From Desulfobacillus sp041396245 (GTDB lineage Bacteria > Pseudomonadota > Gammaproteobacteria > Burkholderiales > Rhodocyclaceae), in the NCBI GenBank assembly GCA_041396245.1, contig JAWKYW010000001.1, positions 1-64,000 of the forward strand: a stretch of DNA of 64,000 bases, given 5' to 3'. The notes beneath the pieces are model-generated. The model had not been told where the DNA came from. It saw nothing but the letters and a program-made list of their open reading frames with translations, and searched no databases. The position numbers were made by a program, and so were the translations under genes. Each line of letters starts with the position of its first letter. Position 1 is the first letter of the stretch. Positions 16,094 through 25,033 of the stretch are shown piece after piece.

Positions 16094-17491
16094 ATGGCCC
16101 AGGCACGCGCATTCACTCCCTCTTCAGCCGGCGATCCGCAGCTGGCGGCGCTCAAGCTGCCGCCGCATTCGATCGAGGCGGAGCAGTCGCTGCTGGGCGG
16201 CCTGATGCTGGACAACTCCGCCTGGGACCGCATCGCCGATCAGGTCGCCGAGGCGGATTTCTACCGCGACGACCACCGCCGCATCTTCCGCCACATCGCC
16301 CGCCTGGTCGAAGCCGGACGCCCGGCCGACGTCGTGACGGTGTTCGAATCCCTGGAAAAGTCGGCCGAGTCCGAGCAGGCGGGGGGCCTGGCCTATCTCG
16401 GGGAAATCGCCAACAACACGCCGTCGGCCGCCAACATCAAGCGCTATGCCGAGATCGTGCGCGAGCGGGCCATCCTGCGCAAGCTGGTGACGGTGGGCGA
16501 CGAGATCGCCGCCAGCGCACTCAATCCGGCCGGGCGCGAAGCCAAGGCGCTGCTCGACGAGGCCGAGTCGAAGGTCTTCGAGATCAAGGACGCCGGCGCC
16601 CGCACCACGGAAGGCTTCACCGCCATCCAGCCGCTGCTCGGCCAGGTGGTGGACCGCATCCAGGAACTCTACGACCGCGAGCATCCTTCGGACATCACCG
16701 GCATCCCGACCGGCTTCCACGACCTCGACATGAAGACTTCGGGCTTCCAGCCCGGCGACATGGTGATCGTCGCCGGCAGACCGAGTATGGGCAAGACCGC
16801 CTTCGCCCTCAACATCGCCGAGCACGTGGCGCTGGAATCGAAGCTGCCGGTGGCAATCTTCTCGATGGAAATGCCGGGCACCCAGCTCGCCATGCGCTTC
16901 CTTTCATCGGTCGGCCGCCTCGACCAGCATCGCGTGCGCACCGGCCGCCTCAACGACGACGAGTGGCAGCGCATGACCTTCGCCCTGGGCAAGCTGCACG
17001 AGGCGCCGATCCACATCGACGAGACGCCGGCCCTGAATTCCACCGAGCTGCGCGCTCGCGCGCGGCGGCTCTACCGCCAGTGCGGCAAGCTCGGCCTGAT
17101 CGTCATCGACTACCTGCAGCTGATGTCCTCGGTGCGCGACGGCGAGAACCGCGCCACCGAGCTGTCGGAGATCTCGCGCTCGGTGAAGGCGCTGGCCAAG
17201 GAGCTGCACGTGCCGGTGGTGGCGCTCTCGCAGCTCTCGCGCAACGTCGAGTCGCGGCCGAACAAGCGGCCGGTGATGTCCGACCTGCGCGAATCCGGCG
17301 CCATCGAACAGGACGCCGACGTCATCGTCGCCATCTACCGCGACGAGGTGTACAACCCCGATTCGCCCGACAAGGGCTCGGCCGAGATCAACATCCTCAA
17401 GCAGCGCAACGGCCCCATCGGCAGCGTTCGTGTCACCTTCCTCGGCGAATACACGCGCTTCGAAAACTTCGCGGCGGCCGGCTCGTACTGA
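16094..17491 (+). CDS. dnaB: Replicative DNA helicase DnaB
   Basis: This is the 465-residue hexameric 5'-3' helicase of the replisome. The N-terminal primase-interacting domain begins near PPHSIEAEQSLLGGLMLDN. The RecA-like domain carries Walker A GRPSMGKTA, Walker B IVIDYLQLM, the LSQLSRNVESR switch motif and a C-terminal arginine-finger region ending GSVRVTFLGEYTRF. Length is standard. The ATG at 16094 lies shortly after three DnaA-box-like sequences. Confidence 0.97.
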   Translation: MAQARAFTPSSAGDPQLAALKLPPHSIEAEQSLLGGLMLDNSAWDRIADQVAEADFYRDDHRRIFRHIARLVEAGRPADVVTVFESLEKSAESEQAGGLAYLGEIANNTPSAANIKRYAEIVRERAILRKLVTVGDEIAASALNPAGREAKALLDEAESKVFEIKDAGARTTEGFTAIQPLLGQVVDRIQELYDREHPSDITGIPTGFHDLDMKTSGFQPGDMVIVAGRPSMGKTAFALNIAEHVALESKLPVAIFSMEMPGTQLAMRFLSSVGRLDQHRVRTGRLNDDEWQRMTFALGKLHEAPIHIDETPALNSTELRARARRLYRQCGKLGLIVIDYLQLMSSVRDGENRATELSEISRSVKALAKELHVPVVALSQLSRNVESRPNKRPVMSDLRESGAIEQDADVIVAIYRDEVYNPDSPDKGSAEINILKQRNGPIGSVRVTFLGEYTRFENFAAAGSY

Positions 17492-17555
17492 GGCGGTTCA
17501 ACCCTTTTGTCTGTACGGCCGTTAAACTCCCCGATGGATAAACGGGAGGAATCCA

Positions 17556-18533
17556 ATGGGCAGACTGATTCTTGGCCTGACACTTCTGCTGGCCAGCCTG
17601 GCGGCCCCGGCGCAGAACACGCAACCGCCGGTGGAGTCTAATCCTGCCGGCAAGGTCGAACTGATCGAAGGAGCGGTGACGGTCTACGGCAAGACCAAGA
17701 AACCGCGTTCCGTCGCCGTCGGCGACACCCTTTTCGAAGGCGATGGGATCGTTACCGGCTCCGACGGGGAAGTGCACGTCGGTCTGGATGACGGCGGTTT
17801 CATCGCCGTGCGGCCGAATACGAACATGAGCATCGCCGCCTACCGGGCCGAGGGCGGCGACCGGGACCAAAGCATTTTTAGCCTGCTCGCCGGCACCTTC
17901 CGTTCCGTCACCGGCTGGATCGGCAAGTACAACCCGCGCAGCTATCAGGTGCGTACGCCGACCGCCACCATCGGCGTGCGCGGCACCGACCACGAGCCGC
18001 TGGTCATCCCGCAGGGCTCGCGCGAGGGTGAGCCGGGCACCTACGACAAGGTCAATGTCGGCGGTACGACGCTCAGCACGGCGCACGGCCGCATCGATGT
18101 CGGCCCGAACCGCGCCGGCTTCGCGCCCTGGAAGGGCAGGCCGGTGCCGCGCCTGCTGCCGCAGGTGCCGGCTTTCTTCAAGGCGCGGGCGACGCGCAAC
18201 GAAGCGGCCATCGCCGCCCGCCACGCGAAGGTGCAGAAACTGATCGAAAAACGCCGCGACGAACGTCGCGCCCTGCTCAAGGAGAAGAAGGCGCAACTGG
18301 ACAAACAGAAGACCGGGCGGCAGCAGGCCCGGCAGGAGCGGCGCAAGCAGAACGCGACCGGGCGCCGCGACAAGGCCGCCGAGCGGAACAAGCAGAGGCA
18401 AGCGCAGCAGCAGAAGCGCCGCGAGGGCATCGCGGAAGGACGCGACAAGCGCCTCGCGGTGCAGGACGGGCGCATCAAACGCGGCAACGGCCGGGATCAG
18501 GCCCCGCGCGGCGGCGGGCGCGGGCGGGACTGA
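17556..18533 (+). CDS. Exported FecR-domain protein with basic coiled-coil tail
   Basis: This 325-residue protein starts with a clear signal peptide (MGRLILGLTLLLASLAAPAQ). A FecR-like domain (about residues 30-160) contains the GDTLFEGDGIVTGSDGEVHV and PTATIGVRGTDHE motifs. The C-terminal third is extremely rich in Lys, Arg, Gln and Glu and should form a long charged helix. FecR proteins normally relay signals to an ECF sigma factor, but no fecI, TonB receptor or sigma gene is adjacent. It may be one of the free-standing periplasmic FecR proteins. A good AACGGGAGG leader supports the start. Function is not assigned. Confidence 0.75.
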   Translation: MGRLILGLTLLLASLAAPAQNTQPPVESNPAGKVELIEGAVTVYGKTKKPRSVAVGDTLFEGDGIVTGSDGEVHVGLDDGGFIAVRPNTNMSIAAYRAEGGDRDQSIFSLLAGTFRSVTGWIGKYNPRSYQVRTPTATIGVRGTDHEPLVIPQGSREGEPGTYDKVNVGGTTLSTAHGRIDVGPNRAGFAPWKGRPVPRLLPQVPAFFKARATRNEAAIAARHAKVQKLIEKRRDERRALLKEKKAQLDKQKTGRQQARQERRKQNATGRRDKAAERNKQRQAQQQKRREGIAEGRDKRLAVQDGRIKRGNGRDQAPRGGGRGRD

Positions 18534-18540
18534 AACTGAC

Positions 18541-18632
18541 GTAGGTCGGCCTTCAGGCCGATGACCGAAGGAAATCCTCGCGGGACGGCGGCGGTCGAGC
18601 GGGCGACAGTGTCGGGCTGAAGCCCGGCCTAC
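18541..18632. repeat. BIME 1: REP pair with long spacer, overlapping the phoH stop
   Basis: A left REP (GTAG then a GGTCGGCCTTCAGGCCGA hairpin) and an inverted right REP ending CGGCCTAC enclose a spacer homologous to that of the element at 47159. The terminal CTA at 18629-18631 is the complement of the phoH TAG stop codon. Confidence 0.85.
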
Positions 18633-20029
18633 AATACCTCGGCGGCGTGGTCCGCCAGACGCGAGCGCTCGCCGCGCATCAGCGTGACGTGGCCGCTGTG
18701 CGACCAGCCCTTGAAGCGATCCACCACGTAGGTCAGGCCCGAGCTGCCCTCGGTCAGGTAGGGCGTGTCGATCTGGGCGATGTTGCCGAGGCAGACCACC
18801 TTGGTGCCGGGGCCGGCGCGGGTGATCAGCGTCTTCATCTGCTTCGGCGTCAGGTTCTGCGCCTCGTCGATGATGAGGTACTTGTTGATGAAGGTGCGCC
18901 CGCGCATGAAGTTGAGCGACTTCACCTTGATGCGCGAGCGGATCAGGTCGCGCGTGGCGGCGCGCCCCCATTCGCCGCCTTCCTCGGTCGGCTTGTTGAG
19001 GACGTCGAGGTTGTCCTCCAGCGCGCCCATCCAGGGCGTCATCTTCTCCTCCTCGGTGCCGGGCAAAAAGCCGATGTCCTCGCCCACCGGCACGGTGACG
19101 CGGGTGATGATGATCTCGCTGTAGAGCTTGCTCTCCAGCGTCTGCGTCAGTCCCGCCGCCAGCGTCAGCAGCGTCTTGCCGGTGCCGGCCTGGCCGAGCA
19201 GGGTGATGAAGTCGACCTCCGGGTCCATCAGCAGGTTGAGGGCGAAATTCTGCTCGCGGTTGCGCGCCGTGATGCCCCAGATGTTGTTCTTCTGGTGGCT
19301 GTAGTCCTTCAGCAGCTCCAGCACGGCGCTCTTGCCGCTCCTTTCGCGCACGATGGAATGGAAGGGGCGTTCGCCGTCCTGCCAGAGGAACTCGTTGATG
19401 AGCAGATCGGGGCAGAGCGGACCCTTGATGCGGTAGAGCGTGCGGCCTTCCTGCTTCCAGGATTCCATGTCCTTGCCATTGACGTCCCAGAAATCGGCCG
19501 TCAGCTCGCGCGTGCCGGTGTAGAGGAGGTCGGTGTCCTCCAGCACCTTGTCGTTGTAGTAGTCCTGCGCATCGAGGCCGAGGGCGCGGGCCTTGATGCG
19601 CATGTTGATGTCCTTGGAGACGAGGATCACCGGCCGTTTCGGATGCCTGTCGGTGAGATGCATCATGACGCCGATGATCTGGTTGTCGGCCTTGGCGGTG
19701 GGCAGGGTCGCGGGCAGGGCGCCGTTGATCGGCTCGGTTTGCAGGAACAGGCGCCCGCTGGCGAGTCCGGAGGAGGGGGCCTCCAGCGGGATGCCCTTCC
19801 CGATCCCGTCCTCGAAGCCGCCGACGATGCCGTCCAGCGTGCGGCTGGCCTGGCGGGCGTTCCTCGCCACCTCCGACATGCCCTTCTTGTTGTTGTCGAG
19901 TTCCTCCAGGGTCATCATCGGCACGAAGACGTCGTGCTCCTCGAAGCGGAACAGGCTGGTCGGGTCGTGCATGAGGACGTTGGTGTCGAGGACGAAGAGC
20001 TTGCAGGCGGGATGCTTCTTGGCGTTCAT
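18629..20029 (-). CDS. PIN-domain/PhoH-family ATPase (YlaK type)
   Basis: This 466-residue protein has an N-terminal PIN ribonuclease-like domain (LFVLDTNVLMHD, later acidic residues in VSKDINMRIKARALG). It is fused to a PhoH domain with Walker A GQAGTGKT and a Walker B-like YLIIDEAQN. Such fusions are proposed RNA-processing helicase-nucleases. The start at 20029 (MNAKKHPA) is chosen because the upstream in-frame extension to 20119 is Arg/Gln-rich and unlike the family. The stop codon is provided by a REP element. Confidence 0.87.
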   Translation of the reverse strand: MNAKKHPACKLFVLDTNVLMHDPTSLFRFEEHDVFVPMMTLEELDNNKKGMSEVARNARQASRTLDGIVGGFEDGIGKGIPLEAPSSGLASGRLFLQTEPINGALPATLPTAKADNQIIGVMMHLTDRHPKRPVILVSKDINMRIKARALGLDAQDYYNDKVLEDTDLLYTGTRELTADFWDVNGKDMESWKQEGRTLYRIKGPLCPDLLINEFLWQDGERPFHSIVRERSGKSAVLELLKDYSHQKNNIWGITARNREQNFALNLLMDPEVDFITLLGQAGTGKTLLTLAAGLTQTLESKLYSEIIITRVTVPVGEDIGFLPGTEEEKMTPWMGALEDNLDVLNKPTEEGGEWGRAATRDLIRSRIKVKSLNFMRGRTFINKYLIIDEAQNLTPKQMKTLITRAGPGTKVVCLGNIAQIDTPYLTEGSSGLTYVVDRFKGWSHSGHVTLMRGERSRLADHAAEVL

Positions 20030-20265
20030 CTGGATTTCTTCGGGGGGTTGACGAATTTGTATCCGGCGGCGGCAACGGCGCCGCTGCCGAACAGGCTGTC
20101 CTTGCGGGGGGAGTGGCAACGGCCGGAGCGTGCCGCGGACAGGGAGAAAACCTGTTGCCTGCCTTCGGCAGGGTGGGAAACGGGTGCGGGCTGAGCGGCC
20201 TTCATGGACGATGCCATTGTTGATGAAATCCGCAGCCGGCGCAAGCGCGCCCGGTTACGGTTTCG
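20030..20265. other. Intergenic region upstream of phoH
   Basis: This 236-bp stretch separates phoH (minus) from the 3' end of the deacetylase gene (minus). It should hold the phoH promoter. I see no convincing small gene, terminator or RNA signature here. Confidence 0.4.
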
Positions 20266-21168
20266 TTACGATGGCGCGAGGAATTCCGGCCCCTGGAGCA
20301 TGAGCCGTCCGTTGCGGCCGGGGACTTCCCCGCGCACCATTTCATGGCGCGGCAGGCGGCTGGCGTCGATGGCGTCAAACAGGCTGCCGATCGAAACGAG
20401 TTCATAGCCCTGGGCCTTCCAGCCCTCGAGCAGCTTTACGAAGGACGGCAGCAGCATCTGTCCCTCCAGGTCGGCCCGCGCGGTAAAGACATGGCCGGTC
20501 GGAGGAGGCTGCGTCGTCAGGGCCAGCAGGCGCTCGTGGACATCGTCGATGCCGCAGCCGTCGCGGCCGAGCAGTTCGTCGAGGGTCGGCAGGGTGGTCG
20601 GCAGTTGCGGACAGAGGATGACTTCCGCGTTCCAGACAGGAATGAAAGGGTGCGTGCCGCGCGTATCAGAAGCATAGCCGAAGCCCAGGCGCTGGGTTAG
20701 GCGCAGGGCGTGCGGGTTCGTCCGCCAGCCGGCGGCCGCGTGCAGCCGGGGTGCTTCGCCGAAGATGTCCCGGTAGCGGGCCAGGCCGCGCTGCATCTGG
20801 CGCTCGCTCCAGCCGGCATCCGCCTGCATGGCCTTGCATCGCCAGGCGGCGCCGTCCCAGCCCTGCATGCCGGTCTCGAAGCCGGCATCGCGCACCCCGC
20901 GCAGGATGTCGGCGCAGCGGCGGCCGATGTCCGGTGCCGGCAGCAGAGTGCCGTAGAGCAGGGCTGCCAGGCCGTGGCGGCCGAGGGCCGTGGCGCCCTT
21001 GCGCGAGGCGGCGAACAGGCTGCCCGGCTCGCAGCCGCTGCGGTCGGGGCCGAGGTTGAAGCAGAACGTGGCCTGCGCGCGTGCCGCGCGCAGGACTTCG
21101 ACCAGGCGCGGCACGCCGGCCAGGGTGCCGCGGAAGGTGGCGGCATCGATCTTCAGGGCGAGTTTCAC
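20266..21168 (-). CDS. ArnD-like polysaccharide deacetylase
   Basis: This 300-residue NodB-fold protein resembles ArnD, the deformylase of 4-deoxy-4-formamido-L-arabinose-phosphoundecaprenol. Conserved blocks are ALKIDAATFRGTLAGVPRL at the N terminus, FNLGPDRSG, AAAGWRTNP and FGYASDTRGTHPF. The metal-binding Asp is retained in the first block. The canonical ArnD D-H-H-W segment appears as QGWDGAAWRCK, with histidines replaced. No other arn genes are adjacent, so lipid A modification is only a possibility. Start is the GTG at 21168, which overlaps the previous gene's stop as GTGA, implying translational coupling. Confidence 0.75.
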   Translation of the reverse strand: MKLALKIDAATFRGTLAGVPRLVEVLRAARAQATFCFNLGPDRSGCEPGSLFAASRKGATALGRHGLAALLYGTLLPAPDIGRRCADILRGVRDAGFETGMQGWDGAAWRCKAMQADAGWSERQMQRGLARYRDIFGEAPRLHAAAGWRTNPHALRLTQRLGFGYASDTRGTHPFIPVWNAEVILCPQLPTTLPTLDELLGRDGCGIDDVHERLLALTTQPPPTGHVFTARADLEGQMLLPSFVKLLEGWKAQGYELVSIGSLFDAIDASRLPRHEMVRGEVPGRNGRLMLQGPEFLAPS

Positions 21169-21539
21169 GATTCGATCAGCAGGGCGGCGGCGACCTGGCG
21201 GCCCTCCGCCATGAGGATGTTGAAGGTACGGCAGGCGGCGGCCAGATCCATGATTTCGTAGCCGATGCGTGCCTCGATCAACGGCCTGAGCAGGGCCGGG
21301 CTGGGGAAGCGCTGGCGGCTGCCGGTACCGAGCAGCAGGACTTCCGGCGCCAGGGCGCGGACCACCACGAAATCGTCCTCGGTCAGGGCCTCGAAGCCGC
21401 CGGCGCCCCAGGGCGCGACGATGCGCTCGGGCAGCAGGATCAGACTGGTTTCGTAATTCCGGTGATTGATGGCGACATGGCCCGCGCCGTAGCCGGTGAC
21501 CAGGTTGCGGCTGCTGGGGTTGTCGAGATGCAGTTTCAT
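21165..21539 (-). CDS. Mth938/DUF498 domain protein
   Basis: This is a 124-residue small alpha/beta protein. Family motifs visible are VTGYGAGHVAIN, APWGAGGFEAL, LLLGTGSRQRFPSP and MDLAAACRTFNILMAEGR. Human NDUFAF3 and archaeal Mth938 belong here, but the bacterial role is unknown. It is the upstream member of a two-gene coupled unit with the ArnD-like deacetylase, and it is divergent from alaA. Confidence 0.82.
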   Translation of the reverse strand: MKLHLDNPSSRNLVTGYGAGHVAINHRNYETSLILLPERIVAPWGAGGFEALTEDDFVVVRALAPEVLLLGTGSRQRFPSPALLRPLIEARIGYEIMDLAAACRTFNILMAEGRQVAAALLIES

Positions 21540-21618
21540 GAAGTGAAGTGCCTGATTTATCTGGAACTAAGGTAACATTATAGCCTTGATGCTGCACTGC
21601 CATATTCGAGGAATTGCC

Positions 21619-22845
21619 ATGCAACCGGTACTCAAGTCGACCAAGCTCGCCAACGTCTGCTACGACATCCGCGGCCCGGTGCTGGCGCGCGCACGACAGA
21701 TGGAAGAGGACGGGCATCGCATCATCAAGCTGAACATCGGCAATCCGGCGGCATTCGGCTTCGAGGCGCCGGAAGAGATCGTGGTCGACGTCATCCACAA
21801 CCTGCGCGACGCCTCCGGCTACTCCGACTCCAAGGGCCTCTTCGCCGCGCGCAAGGCGATCATGCACTACTGCCAGCAGAAGGCCATCGCCGGGGTCGGC
21901 ATCGACGACATCTTCATCGGCAACGGCGTCTCCGAGCTGATCGTGATGGCCATGCAGGCCCTGCTCAACAACGGCGACGAGGTGCTGGTGCCGGCACCCG
22001 ACTACCCGCTGTGGACGGCGGCGGTGAGCCTCTCGGGCGGCACGCCGCGCCATTACCTGTGCGACGAGGGCGCCGGCTGGCTGCCCGACCTCGCCGACAT
22101 CCGCGGCAAGATCGGCCCGGCGACGCGGGCCATCGTGCTGATCAACCCGAACAATCCGACCGGCGCGCTGTATCCGGACGACCTGTTGCGCGAGGTGATC
22201 GAGATCGCGCGCCAGCACCAGCTCATCGTCTTCGCCGACGAGATCTACGACAAGGTGCTCTACGACGGCGCCACGCACACCTCGATCGCCTCGCTCGCCG
22301 ACGACGTGCTGTTCGTCACCTTCAACGGCCTGTCGAAGAACTACCGCGCCTGCGGCTACCGCGCCGGCTGGATGGTCGTTTCCGGCGAGCTGCGCCATGC
22401 CCGCGACTACATCGAGGGGCTCGACATGCTGGCCTCCATGCGCCTGTGCTCCAACGTGCCGGGCCAGCATGCCATCCAGACGGCGCTGGGCGGCCACCAG
22501 AGCATTGTCGAACTGGTCGCCCCGGAGGGCCGGCTGGCCCGCCAGCGCGACCTCGCCTGGGAGTTGCTGACGCAGATTCCCGGCGTCACCTGCTACAAGC
22601 CGAAGGCGGCGCTCTATCTCTTCCCGCGCCTCGATCCGAAGGTCTATCCCATCGCCGACGACCAGCAGTTCATCCTCGAGCTGCTGCTCGAGGAGAAGGT
22701 GCTGCTGGTGCAGGGCACCGGCTTCAACTGGCCGACGCCGGACCATTTCCGCGTCGTCTTCCTGCCCAATGTCGATGATCTGCGCGAAGCCATAAGCCGC
22801 ATCGCGCGCTTCCTCGAACACTACCGCAAGCGGCACGGCACATGA
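21619..22845 (+). CDS. alaA: Alanine/valine-type aminotransferase (AlaA)
   Basis: This 408-residue fold-type I PLP enzyme transfers an amino group from glutamate to pyruvate. The PLP lysine lies in FNGLSKNYRACGYRAGWM, the LINPNNPTGALY motif binds substrate carboxylate and cofactor, and FADEIYDKVLY carries the PLP-contacting Asp/Tyr. The start at 21619 has GAGGAA at good spacing; an upstream in-frame ATG at 21586 adds an unconserved 11 residues. It overlaps the next gene as ATGA, starting an overlapping alaA-GNAT-hom unit. Confidence 0.92.
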   Translation: MQPVLKSTKLANVCYDIRGPVLARARQMEEDGHRIIKLNIGNPAAFGFEAPEEIVVDVIHNLRDASGYSDSKGLFAARKAIMHYCQQKAIAGVGIDDIFIGNGVSELIVMAMQALLNNGDEVLVPAPDYPLWTAAVSLSGGTPRHYLCDEGAGWLPDLADIRGKIGPATRAIVLINPNNPTGALYPDDLLREVIEIARQHQLIVFADEIYDKVLYDGATHTSIASLADDVLFVTFNGLSKNYRACGYRAGWMVVSGELRHARDYIEGLDMLASMRLCSNVPGQHAIQTALGGHQSIVELVAPEGRLARQRDLAWELLTQIPGVTCYKPKAALYLFPRLDPKVYPIADDQQFILELLLEEKVLLVQGTGFNWPTPDHFRVVFLPNVDDLREAISRIARFLEHYRKRHGT

Positions 22846-23282
22846 GGCTCATTGATGTTACCGATGACAACGGCCGCGTCCTCGAGCCGCTCTGGCTCGG
22901 CCGCGCCGAAGGCGTGCACCGCCAGCTGCGCGCGGCGCTGCCGGCCGACTACGCCGGGCGCCTCGCGCAGGTGTTCGCCAACGGCGGGCGGCTGGCCGTG
23001 GCGGCGGAAGGCGAGGCGGTGCTCGGCGTGGCCCTGTGGCGCCTGATCGAGAACACCTATGAAGGCCGGCGGCTCTACGTCGACGACCTCGTCACGGATG
23101 GGGCGCAGCGTTCGCGCGGCGTCGGCAAGGCCCTGCTCGGCCACCTGGAGGACAAGGCGAGCCGGCTCGGCTGCGACGTGCTGGCCCTTGATTCCGGCGC
23201 GCAACGGGCGGCCGCCCACAAGTTCTACTTTCGCGAGGGGATGCACATCCCCGGCTTCTGCTTCAGGAAAAATCTCAAATGA
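22842..23282 (+). CDS. GNAT family N-acetyltransferase
   Basis: This 146-residue protein has a GNAT fold. The acetyl-CoA pyrophosphate loop is RSRGVGKALLGHLE (about residues 88-101), preceded by the beta-4 strand RLYVDDLVTD. It ends with the usual FYFREGMHIPGFCF substrate-side motif. Substrate is unknown. It overlaps alaA upstream and hom downstream, both as 4-bp ATGA junctions, so it is translated from the same message as two amino-acid biosynthesis enzymes. Confidence 0.88.
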   Translation: MRLIDVTDDNGRVLEPLWLGRAEGVHRQLRAALPADYAGRLAQVFANGGRLAVAAEGEAVLGVALWRLIENTYEGRRLYVDDLVTDGAQRSRGVGKALLGHLEDKASRLGCDVLALDSGAQRAAAHKFYFREGMHIPGFCFRKNLK

Positions 23283-24589
23283 AACCCATCAACGCAGGTC
23301 TGCTCGGCATCGGCACCGTCGGCGGCGGCACCTTCGCCGTCCTCCGGCGCAATGAGGAGGAGATCACCCGCCGCGCCGGCCGGCCGATCCGCATTTCCGT
23401 CGTCGCCGACAAGAACCTCGCGCTGGCGCAACAGGTCACCGCCGGTGCCTGCCGCGTCACCGACGATGCGTTTGCCGTGGTGGCCGACCCTGAGGTGGAC
23501 ATCGTCGTCGAACTGATCGGCGGCTGCGGCGTGGCCAGGGAACTCGTCTTGAAGGCCATCGGCAACGGCAAGCACGTCGTCACCGCCAACAAGGCGCTGC
23601 TCGCCACGCACGGCAACGAGATCTTCGCTGCCGCGCAGCAGCGGGGCGTGATGGTCGCCTTCGAGGCGGCGGTGGCCGGCGGCATCCCGATCATCAAGGC
23701 GCTGCGCGAGGGGCTGACCGCCAACCGCATCGAGTGGATCGCCGGCATCATCAACGGCACCACCAACTTCATCCTTTCCGAGATGCGCGACAAGGGCCTG
23801 CCCTTCGAGACGGTGCTGAAGGAAGCGCAGCGCCTCGGCTACGCCGAGGCCGACCCGACCTTCGACGTCGAAGGCGTGGACGCCGCGCACAAGCTGACCA
23901 TCATGTCGGCCATCGCCTTCGGCATCCCGATGCAGTTCGACAAGTGCCATATCGAGGGCATCTCGAAGCTGCAGGCCGAGGACATCCGCTATGCCGAACA
24001 GCTCGGCTACCGCATCAAGCTGCTCGGCATCACCCGGCGCACCGCCAAGGGCGTGGAACTGCGCGTGCACCCGACGCTGATTCCGGCCAAGCGCCTGATC
24101 GCCAACGTCGAGGGCGCCATGAACGCCGTGCTGGTGAAGGGCGATGCCGTCGGCGCCACGCTCTACTACGGCAAGGGCGCCGGCGCCGAGCCGACGGCCA
24201 GTGCCGTCATCGCCGACCTGGTCGACGTCACCCGCATGCACACCGCCGACCCCGAGCACCGCGTGCCGCACCTGGCCTTCCAGCCGGATGCCGTCAAGAA
24301 CATCCCCATCCTGCCCATGAGCGAGGTGGAGACGTCCTACTATTTTCGCCTGCGGGTGGAAGACCGGCCCGGCGTGCTGGCCGACATCACGCGCATCCTC
24401 GCCGACCAGCAGATCTCCATCGACGCCATGATCCAGAGGGAACCGGCCGAGGGCGAGGAGCAGACCGACATCATCATGCTGACCCACCAGACGCTGGAGA
24501 AGAACGCCGACGCCGCCATCGCCCGCATCGAGGCGCTGCCGGTGGTGAAGGGCAGGGTGGTAAGGCTGAGGCTGGAAGCGCTGAACTGA
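23279..24589 (+). CDS. hom: Homoserine dehydrogenase
   Basis: This 436-residue enzyme reduces aspartate semialdehyde to homoserine for threonine and methionine synthesis. The NAD(P) loop is LGIGTVGGGTF, catalytic lysine motifs are in VTANKALLATHG, and GIINGTTNFILSEM and the YAEADPTFDVEG block are characteristic. A C-terminal ACT domain (YYFRLRVEDRPGVLADIT onward, about residues 350-436) supplies threonine feedback. It is monofunctional, without an aspartokinase domain. thrC follows only after an inserted toxin-antitoxin module. Confidence 0.96.
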   Translation: MKPINAGLLGIGTVGGGTFAVLRRNEEEITRRAGRPIRISVVADKNLALAQQVTAGACRVTDDAFAVVADPEVDIVVELIGGCGVARELVLKAIGNGKHVVTANKALLATHGNEIFAAAQQRGVMVAFEAAVAGGIPIIKALREGLTANRIEWIAGIINGTTNFILSEMRDKGLPFETVLKEAQRLGYAEADPTFDVEGVDAAHKLTIMSAIAFGIPMQFDKCHIEGISKLQAEDIRYAEQLGYRIKLLGITRRTAKGVELRVHPTLIPAKRLIANVEGAMNAVLVKGDAVGATLYYGKGAGAEPTASAVIADLVDVTRMHTADPEHRVPHLAFQPDAVKNIPILPMSEVETSYYFRLRVEDRPGVLADITRILADQQISIDAMIQREPAEGEEQTDIIMLTHQTLEKNADAAIARIEALPVVKGRVVRLRLEALN

Positions 24590-24594
24590 GTTCC

Positions 24595-24638
24595 GTCATT
24601 CCGGGGCTGCCCGTCAGGGCAGAACCCGGAATCCAGTG
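24595..24638. repeat. Palindromic element after hom
   Basis: ATTCCGGG (24598-24605) pairs with CCCGGAAT (24625-24632), and CTGCCC (24607-24612) pairs with GGGCAG (24617-24622) around a GTCA loop. The sequence begins GTCATTCC like two other intergenic palindromes at 49037 and 51774. It could act as a hom terminator but lacks a T-run. Confidence 0.6.
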
Positions 24639-24704
24639 TCTTTACGACGTTTGCCCATTGAGTACGCCACTCCCCGGCAGGGTAATGCCCCCCTTGTTGC
24701 AACT

Positions 24705-24717
24705 AACCTTATAGGTT
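24705..24717. promoter_or_regulatory. MqsA operator upstream of mqsR
   Basis: AACCTTATAGGTT fits the known MqsA palindrome AACCT-N3-AGGTT exactly. It lies 11 bp before the mqsR ATG, where binding would block transcription or initiation, consistent with autorepression by MqsA. Confidence 0.85.
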
Positions 24718-24728
24718 AAATTACGTCC

Positions 24729-25031
24729 ATGGAAAAGCGCAAGCCGCACTACCTGCTGGCGGAAATCAAGGCGGGTGTGGCGGCGCGCGGGGCGGATGCC
24801 TTCACCGCTACGGCGCTGACCGGTGGCTATGCCATGGGCCTGGATCTGGCGGCGATGCTGAAGGTGGTGATTGGAATGTCGAGCCATTGTTTCATCAAGA
24901 GCATGACCACGCATGGCGACCATCGGCTGTGGCAGGACGTGTACCACGCGGATACCCCCGCAGGCCCGGCCTACGTCAAATTCACCTTGCGAAGCGACGG
25001 TTCCATCGTGATTTCGTTCAAGAGGCTATGA
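24729..25031 (+). CDS. mqsR: MqsR-type mRNA interferase toxin
   Basis: This 100-residue RelE-fold ribonuclease closely parallels E. coli MqsR: the N-terminal MEKRKPHYLL, the middle GLDLAAMLKVVIGMS, the FIKSMTTHGDHRLWQDVY block and the C-terminal VISFKRL. MqsR cleaves mRNA at GC[U/A] sites during stress. It overlaps mqsA as ATGA, and the toxin gene comes first, which is the unusual order known for mqsRA. It lies between hom and thrC. Confidence 0.93.
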   Translation: MEKRKPHYLLAEIKAGVAARGADAFTATALTGGYAMGLDLAAMLKVVIGMSSHCFIKSMTTHGDHRLWQDVYHADTPAGPAYVKFTLRSDGSIVISFKRL

Positions 25032-25033
25032 AC

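Noticed and set aside
12091..17541. A very long open frame of over 1,800 codons on the plus strand, spanning several genes in another frame
   Set aside because: It runs through the FeoB-like, orthocaspase and dnaB coding regions. The predicted protein is Arg/Ala/Gly-rich with no domains, a GC-driven shadow.
18541..18632. CRISPR-like repeats
   Set aside because: The repeats are inverted pairs with GTAG heads, single per locus, without regularly spaced unique spacers or cas genes; they are REP/BIME elements.
20266..22836. Continuation of the deacetylase frame to 856 codons
   Set aside because: The stretch upstream of 21168 is antisense to alaA and in the wrong frame for the Mth938-like gene. 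GTG 21168 gives a normal ArnD-like protein.
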